Translations under genes and position numbers: made by a program
The notes under the pieces: model-generated
What the model was told of the DNA's origin: nothing
Seen by the model: the letters and a program-made list of their open reading frames with translations, nothing else
Database searches by the model: none
From: Plantactinospora endophytica
Lineage (GTDB): Bacteria > Actinomycetota > Actinomycetes > Mycobacteriales > Micromonosporaceae
Length of the DNA stretch: 64,000 bases
Assembly: GCF_016862915.1 (NCBI RefSeq)
Contig: NZ_BONW01000013.1
Span: 372,001 to 436,000 of the forward strand
Direction: 5' to 3'
In this document: positions 59,899 to 64,000 of the stretch, one piece after another
Layout of the letters: every line of letters begins with the position of its first letter
How positions within the stretch are numbered: position 1 is the stretch's first letter

Positions 59899-60033
59899 TG
59901 TCCGCACCCGTGGTCCGAGCCGCGTGCGGAGTCACCGGCCGGAGCGCCGCAGCGCGTTGACCGGCCGGGGCGCCTGCGCGGCGTCCCACTCGGCCGGGCC
60001 GACGTCGAGGCCGGCCCGTGGGCGCCGCCGCGT

Positions 60034-60657
60034 TCATGCCTCCCGGACGCTCACTGCGGCGCCGTGGTGCCGGGGCGCCTCGATCTCGTCGAGCAGCGCG
60101 ACCGCGAAGTCCGGATAACTGATCCGGCTGGCCGGATCGCCGTGCTCGGCGAACCGGTAGCGGCCGGTGCGGGCGCCGGCCCGGTCGAAGTCGCCCGCCG
60201 GGGCCAGGTACGCCCAGTCGAGATCGCAGCCCCGCAGCTCGTCGAGGCCCGCCGCGTGGCCGAGGTAGAAAGAGCGGTACTCGTTCGGGTAGCCGGGCTC
60301 GTCCATCAGGGCGGCACCGGACGCCCCGGGCAGGATCGACGCGAGGCCGACCACCACCAGCCGACGTACGCCCGCCTTCGCCAGACCGGCGGCCAGGGCG
60401 CGGGACGACTCGGTGAAGAAGTCGTGCGGTGGCACGGAGAGGTCCACCGCCGCGCTGATCGCGGCGTCCTGCCCGACGGCCGCCTGCGCGACGCTCACCG
60501 CGTCCGTGACGTCGCCCGCCACCACCTGGGCATCGGCCAGGTCGCCGTGGCCGGCCGGTTCCCGCACCACCGCGGTGACCCGATGACCACGCCGACGCGC
60601 CTCGGCGACGGCCTGCCGCCCGGCCCGGCCCCCTGCACCGAAGACCACGATGTCCAT
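60034..60657 (-). CDS. NAD(P)-binding NmrA/SDR-like oxidoreductase
   Basis: A 207-residue atypical short-chain dehydrogenase-like protein: MDIVVFGAGGRAGRQAVAEARRRGH gives the nucleotide-binding loop, then VVAGDVTD and RRLVVVGLASILP. It lacks an obvious YxxxK pair. It is divergent from an HxlR regulator, a pairing seen often, where the regulator senses electrophiles or quinones. Role unknown. Confidence 0.88.
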   Translation of the reverse strand: MDIVVFGAGGRAGRQAVAEARRRGHRVTAVVREPAGHGDLADAQVVAGDVTDAVSVAQAAVGQDAAISAAVDLSVPPHDFFTESSRALAAGLAKAGVRRLVVVGLASILPGASGAALMDEPGYPNEYRSFYLGHAAGLDELRGCDLDWAYLAPAGDFDRAGARTGRYRFAEHGDPASRISYPDFAVALLDEIEAPRHHGAAVSVREA

Positions 60658-60760
60658 GAGAAACCGCCCTCCACCAGGGCCGGGGTCCGTACCTCCGGCC
60701 GGTGCGCCGACGCTATCGGGACCGGCGGTTACCACCCGGATACCGGCTATCGTGAGGCGC

Positions 60761-61138
60761 ATGAGGCAACCCCTGCCCGCCGACATGTTCGACGAGCTGT
60801 GCCCGTCCTCGCTCAATCCGATCCGGTTCGGCGACAAGTGGGCGGCACTCGTCATCCGCTGCCTGGAGCACGGGCCCCGTCGGTTCTCCGAGCTGCGGGT
60901 GCCGCTGCGCCGCGTCACCCCCAAGGTCCTCACCCAGTCGCTGCGCTCCCTCGAACGGGACGGTCTGGTCAGGCGCACCGTGCGCACCCCGCACGTCGAG
61001 TACGAGCTGACGCCGGTGGGCCGCAGCATGCTCGAACCGATGGCGGTGGCTTGTGCCTGGGCCGAGCGGCACTGGGACGAACTGCTCGACGCCCGCGAGT
61101 CCTACGACAACGCCAACCGCCTCGACCGCGCCCGGTGA
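60761..61138 (+). CDS. HxlR-family transcriptional regulator
   Basis: A 125-residue winged-helix protein: NPIRFGDKWAALVIRCLEHGPRRFSELR, VTPKVLTQSLRSLERDGLV and the wing RTVRTPHVEYELTPVG are typical. It probably represses the divergent oxidoreductase gene. A TATCGT box ends 7 nt before the ATG, so the transcript may be leaderless, but no good -35 box is seen. Confidence 0.9.
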   Translation: MRQPLPADMFDELCPSSLNPIRFGDKWAALVIRCLEHGPRRFSELRVPLRRVTPKVLTQSLRSLERDGLVRRTVRTPHVEYELTPVGRSMLEPMAVACAWAERHWDELLDARESYDNANRLDRAR

Positions 61139-61254
61139 CCAGACGGCCACGCCGCCTGACCGTCGGCCAGGCTGGCTGATTCGTCGGCTACGGCGGCTGA
61201 CCACCTGCCGGGCTGGCTGATCCGTCGGGCTACGGGGCCGGAGCCGGGAGCCGT

Positions 61255-62193
61255 TCACGGAGCGGGCGGGGCGGCGACACGCCACTGCGTCGGGGTCACC
61301 CCGTGTTCCGCACCGAAGCGTTTGATGAAGTAACTGACGTCCGGATAGCCGACCCGGCGACTGACCGCCGCCACGGTCAGGTCGGTCTCGGTGAGCAGCA
61401 GGCGTGCCTGCCGCATCCGGCGCTGCGCGATCCACTGCTGCACGGTCCGGCCGGTCTTGCGGCGTACCACGGTGGTCAGGTGACCGGCGGTGAGTGCGAG
61501 TTCGGCGGCGACGTCGGCGAGCGAGATGGGCTCGTGGTAGCGCTGCTCGATGACCTCGAAGACGGCCGCGAGCAGCGGCTCGTCCGAGGACCGTAGCTGG
61601 TCGGCGACGCCGGTCGACAGCCGGGCCGCGGCCACGAGCAACAGGGTCAGGTGGGCGAGTGCGGCCTCCTGGTGACCGTCGCGCCGGGCCCGCAACTCCT
61701 CGTCGAGCGCGGCGAAGCGGGTGGTCCAGGCCGCCCGCTCGGCCGATGGGATGCGCAGCCGCTGCGCCCGGTCGGCGCCACGGGCGAACGGGAGGAGCAG
61801 CGGGTGCGCCCGCCACGACGCGTACGCCCCGGACATCCCGGGTCGCACCACGTCGGCCGGGAACCACACCGTCCAGCCGTCGGTGACGACCTCCTGGAAC
61901 GGGTCGGCGAAGGAGATGACCTGCCCCGGCGCGATGACGAACAGGTCCCCGTCGGTCACCGTCCACGTCCGGCCGTCGATCAGCACCGTCCCGTCCGCCG
62001 AGTGCGCGTAGCAGAGGACCAGGAAGTCGTGCGTGTGCGCGCCGCCGGTGGCGGGGTCGACGGCCGGCAGGTGCTGGGGGACGCGGGCCACCCCGATCGG
62101 AGCGATTCCGGGCACGTGCCCGAAGCCGAAGACCGGTACGCCCTGGCCGGTCACCCCGACAGCACGGGACAGCCGAACCGAACTTTGTCGCAT
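61255..62193 (-). CDS. AraC-family transcriptional regulator
   Basis: A 312-residue regulator: an N-terminal cupin-like sensor (THDFLVLCYAHSADG, VIAPGQVISF; about 55-105), a linker, and a C-terminal pair of helix-turn-helices (ISLADVAAELALTAGHLTTVVRRKTG and LTVAAVSRRVGYPDVSYFIKRFG, about 220-300). It is convergent with the HxlR gene. The 115 bp between them contain two imperfect copies of GGCTGGCTGATTCGTCGG. Its target may be the divergent methyltransferase at 62281. Confidence 0.9.
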   Translation of the reverse strand: MRQSSVRLSRAVGVTGQGVPVFGFGHVPGIAPIGVARVPQHLPAVDPATGGAHTHDFLVLCYAHSADGTVLIDGRTWTVTDGDLFVIAPGQVISFADPFQEVVTDGWTVWFPADVVRPGMSGAYASWRAHPLLLPFARGADRAQRLRIPSAERAAWTTRFAALDEELRARRDGHQEAALAHLTLLLVAAARLSTGVADQLRSSDEPLLAAVFEVIEQRYHEPISLADVAAELALTAGHLTTVVRRKTGRTVQQWIAQRRMRQARLLLTETDLTVAAVSRRVGYPDVSYFIKRFGAEHGVTPTQWRVAAPPAP

Positions 62194-62280
62194 CCGGTCC
62201 ACAGTTCCTCCATTGTCCGTAGCTTCGCGCCGCACGAGGCTGAGAGTACGACCGAACTTCATCGGATATTGGAGCGTGAC

Positions 62281-62940
62281 ATGCCCGGACAGCCCGGCAC
62301 CGAGCGCGAGCAGTCCTACCTGCCGGCCATGGGCAAGCACTGGCTGCTGCCCCTCTACGATCCGCTCACCCGGCTCGCCGGCGTCGGGCGGATCCACGGA
62401 CAACTTCTGGACCGGGCGGACCTCCGGCACGGTCAGCGGATCCTGGAGATCGGCTGCGGCACCGGCAACCTCCTGCGGGCGCTCGGGCGTCGCCAACCCG
62501 ACGTCGACGCCGTGGGCATCGATCCGGATCCGATCGCGCTGCGCCGCGCCCGCCGCAAGGCGGTCCGGGCCGGGCTGCCGATCCGGTACGAGCGCGCGTT
62601 CGCCACCGACCTGCCACTGCCCGCCGACAGCTTCGACCGGGTGCTGTCCGCGTTCATGCTGCACCACCTCGCCGAGGACGGGCGTACGCCCGCGCTACGC
62701 GAGGTCGGGCGGGTGCTGCGTCCCGGCGGTGAACTGCACGTGGTCGACATCGACGGCACCCCGCCCGAGCGGGGAGCGGGCCGCGTCCACCGCGACGCCC
62801 GGGTGGCGGGCAGCCTTCCCGAGCGGGTACTCGCCGCACTGGCCGATGCCGGCCTGACCAACGTCACCGAGAACGGTCGCGGCAGGGCCTGGTTCGGCCG
62901 GATCGTCTTCTACCGCGCCGAGGCCCGCCGAGGCGGGTAG
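62281..62940 (+). CDS. SAM-dependent class I methyltransferase
   Basis: A 219-residue methyltransferase of the UbiE/Methyltransf_11 kind: motif I ILEIGCGTGNLLRALG (about 54-69), VGIDPDPIAL, FDRVLSAFMLHHL and RVLRPGGELHVVDID. It starts 88 bp from the divergent AraC gene. Substrate unknown; a quinone, lipid or small-molecule acceptor are all possible. Confidence 0.88.
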   Translation: MPGQPGTEREQSYLPAMGKHWLLPLYDPLTRLAGVGRIHGQLLDRADLRHGQRILEIGCGTGNLLRALGRRQPDVDAVGIDPDPIALRRARRKAVRAGLPIRYERAFATDLPLPADSFDRVLSAFMLHHLAEDGRTPALREVGRVLRPGGELHVVDIDGTPPERGAGRVHRDARVAGSLPERVLAALADAGLTNVTENGRGRAWFGRIVFYRAEARRGG

Positions 62941-63063
62941 CCCGGTCCGGTATCCGTGCAGCCCTGCCGGGCATCTGTGCAGGCCGGCCGGGTATCCGTG
63001 ACGCCGGGTGGTGGGCCGCACCGAGGCGGTACCGTCGACGAGGGCGGGTAGGAAGGCCACGGG

Positions 63064-64000
63064 ATGACGTACGTGATCGACCGGCGCGACCTGGCCCGGC
63101 TGACCACGGAGGTCGCCGGCCCGGTCCTGCTCCCCGACGACGAGGGGTACGCCGGGGAGACCGCCACCTGGAACACCGCCCTGGTGCAACGCCCGGCCGT
63201 CGTGGTCGGTGCCACCTCCGCCGCCGACGTACAGGCCGCCGTACGCTTCGCCGATGCGAACGGTCTGCCGGTCGCCGTGGTCGCCACGGGACATGGTGCG
63301 GTGGTGCCCGCAGACGGCGCAGTCATGATCAACGTGCGTCGGATCGACGGCATCGATGTCGACGCCCGGTCACGTACGGCGACGATCGGCGCGGCCGTCC
63401 CAGCACAGCGACTGATCGAGGCGGCGGCCGGGGTGGGTCTGGCACCGCTGGCCGGCTCGTCGCCCAACGTCGGCGTCGTCGGCTACGTCCTCGGCGGCGG
63501 GCTCAGCCCGACCCTCGGCCGCAGCTACGGGTTCGCCGCCGACCACGTCCGGAGCGCCGAGATCGTCACCTCGGACGGCTCGCTCCGCCGGATCGACGCC
63601 GACCACGAACCGGAGCTGTTCTGGGCGATCCGGGGCGGCCAGGGGAACTTCGGCGTGGTCACCTCGCTCACCATCGACCTGGTGCCGACGACCAGCCTGT
63701 ACGGCGGCAGCCTGTACTTCGCCGCCGAGCACGTCACGCCGGTGGTCGAGGCGTACCGCCGGCTGGTCGCCGTCGGCCCGGAGGAGTCGACGGTCTCGTT
63801 CGCGTTCCTGCGGCTGCCGTCGGCGCCGACCGTGCCGGAACCGCTGCGCGACCGCTTCACCGTGCACGTGCGGATCGCCTACCTGGGGTCGGCGGCCCAG
63901 GGTGAGCGGCTCGTCGCGGATCTGCGCGGCACCGCGCCGACCCTGATCGACACGGTGGCCGAGATGCCGTACACGTCGATCGCCGGCATCCACGCCGACC
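63064..64000 (+). CDS. BBE/PCMH-type FAD-linked oxidase (partial, runs off the window)
   Basis: An open frame from the ATG at 63064 to the window end gives 312 residues. The FAD-binding PCMH domain shows VQRPAVVVGATSAADVQAAVRFA, VVATGHGAV (the His for covalent flavin in the usual position), and a glycine-rich VVGYVLGGGLSPTLGRSYG followed by ELFWAIRGGQGNFGVVT. The C-terminal berberine-bridge part with the second (Cys) flavin linkage lies mostly beyond the edge. These secreted or cytoplasmic oxidases act on sugars or tailor natural products. No signal peptide is seen. Confidence 0.88.
   Translation, partial: MTYVIDRRDLARLTTEVAGPVLLPDDEGYAGETATWNTALVQRPAVVVGATSAADVQAAVRFADANGLPVAVVATGHGAVVPADGAVMINVRRIDGIDVDARSRTATIGAAVPAQRLIEAAAGVGLAPLAGSSPNVGVVGYVLGGGLSPTLGRSYGFAADHVRSAEIVTSDGSLRRIDADHEPELFWAIRGGQGNFGVVTSLTIDLVPTTSLYGGSLYFAAEHVTPVVEAYRRLVAVGPEESTVSFAFLRLPSAPTVPEPLRDRFTVHVRIAYLGSAAQGERLVADLRGTAPTLIDTVAEMPYTSIAGIHAD

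Noticed and set aside
1-64000. tRNA, rRNA genes and known riboswitch classes
   Set aside because: I saw no tRNA cloverleaf, rRNA segment or familiar riboswitch core by eye; a covariance search was not possible.

Overview
The window is very high-GC DNA with actinobacterial codon use, many ATGA/GTGA start-stop overlaps, GTG/TTG starts and families typical of filamentous actinomycetes. I read it as a chromosomal stretch of a Micromonosporaceae-like organism. That assignment is by character only; no phylogenetic marker was tested.

Layout. (A) 1-6044, minus strand: a tightly coupled operon of AMP ligase, PLP decarboxylase, acyl-CoA dehydrogenase-like protein, carrier protein, free-standing condensation domain and the start of an ABC exporter. 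It looks like an aminoacyl-carrier-protein pathway similar in logic to butirosin BtrI/BtrK. (B) 6045-8102: no intact gene, but an IS1182-type transposase remnant. (C) 8103-13423, plus: PEP mutase (phosphonate entry enzyme), an adenylate-kinase-like protein with a rebuilt acceptor site, flavin reductase, LLM monooxygenase and a uridine-kinase-like protein. (D) 13473-15332, minus: methyltransferase and a TolB-like propeller protein. (E) 15488-20400, minus: phosphonoacetaldehyde reductase, phosphonopyruvate decarboxylase, a methylphosphonate-synthase/HEP-dioxygenase superfamily enzyme and a GT4 glycosyltransferase. (F) 20963-33439, plus: SGNH protein, a 30-aa peptide, a large haem-oxygenase-like diiron oxidase, NodU-type carbamoyltransferase, a 48-aa SxtJ-like membrane peptide, TauD-like dioxygenase, asparagine-synthetase-like amidotransferase, aldehyde dehydrogenase, PhpE-like dehydrogenase, MDR dehydrogenase and a TIM-barrel isomerase. 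(G) 34191-35513: a long-form myo-inositol-phosphate synthase.

Together C, E, F and probably G form a phosphonate gene cluster. The inferred core is PEP to phosphonopyruvate (PepM), to phosphonoacetaldehyde (Ppd), to 2-hydroxyethylphosphonate (PhpC-like), then to methyl- or hydroxymethylphosphonate. PhpE/PhpJ-like dehydrogenases could oxidise this further towards phosphonoformate. The glycosyl, inositol and carbamoyl enzymes suggest a decorated product. I do not recognise this combination as a described cluster.

The rest holds smaller modules: DUF302 and methyltransferase genes (35577-37020); a LacI-controlled sugar-uptake locus (37073-44182); a secreted protein, a two-component system and an antiporter (44321-48274); a second small biosynthetic locus around an aromatic ammonia-lyase flanked by two paralogous flavin monooxygenases, with an FMN alpha-hydroxyacid oxidase, P450 and AMP ligase (48321-57205); and ordinary accessory genes to the right edge (macro domain, ArsR/VOC, DUF4331, NmrA/HxlR, AraC, methyltransferase, partial BBE-type oxidase).
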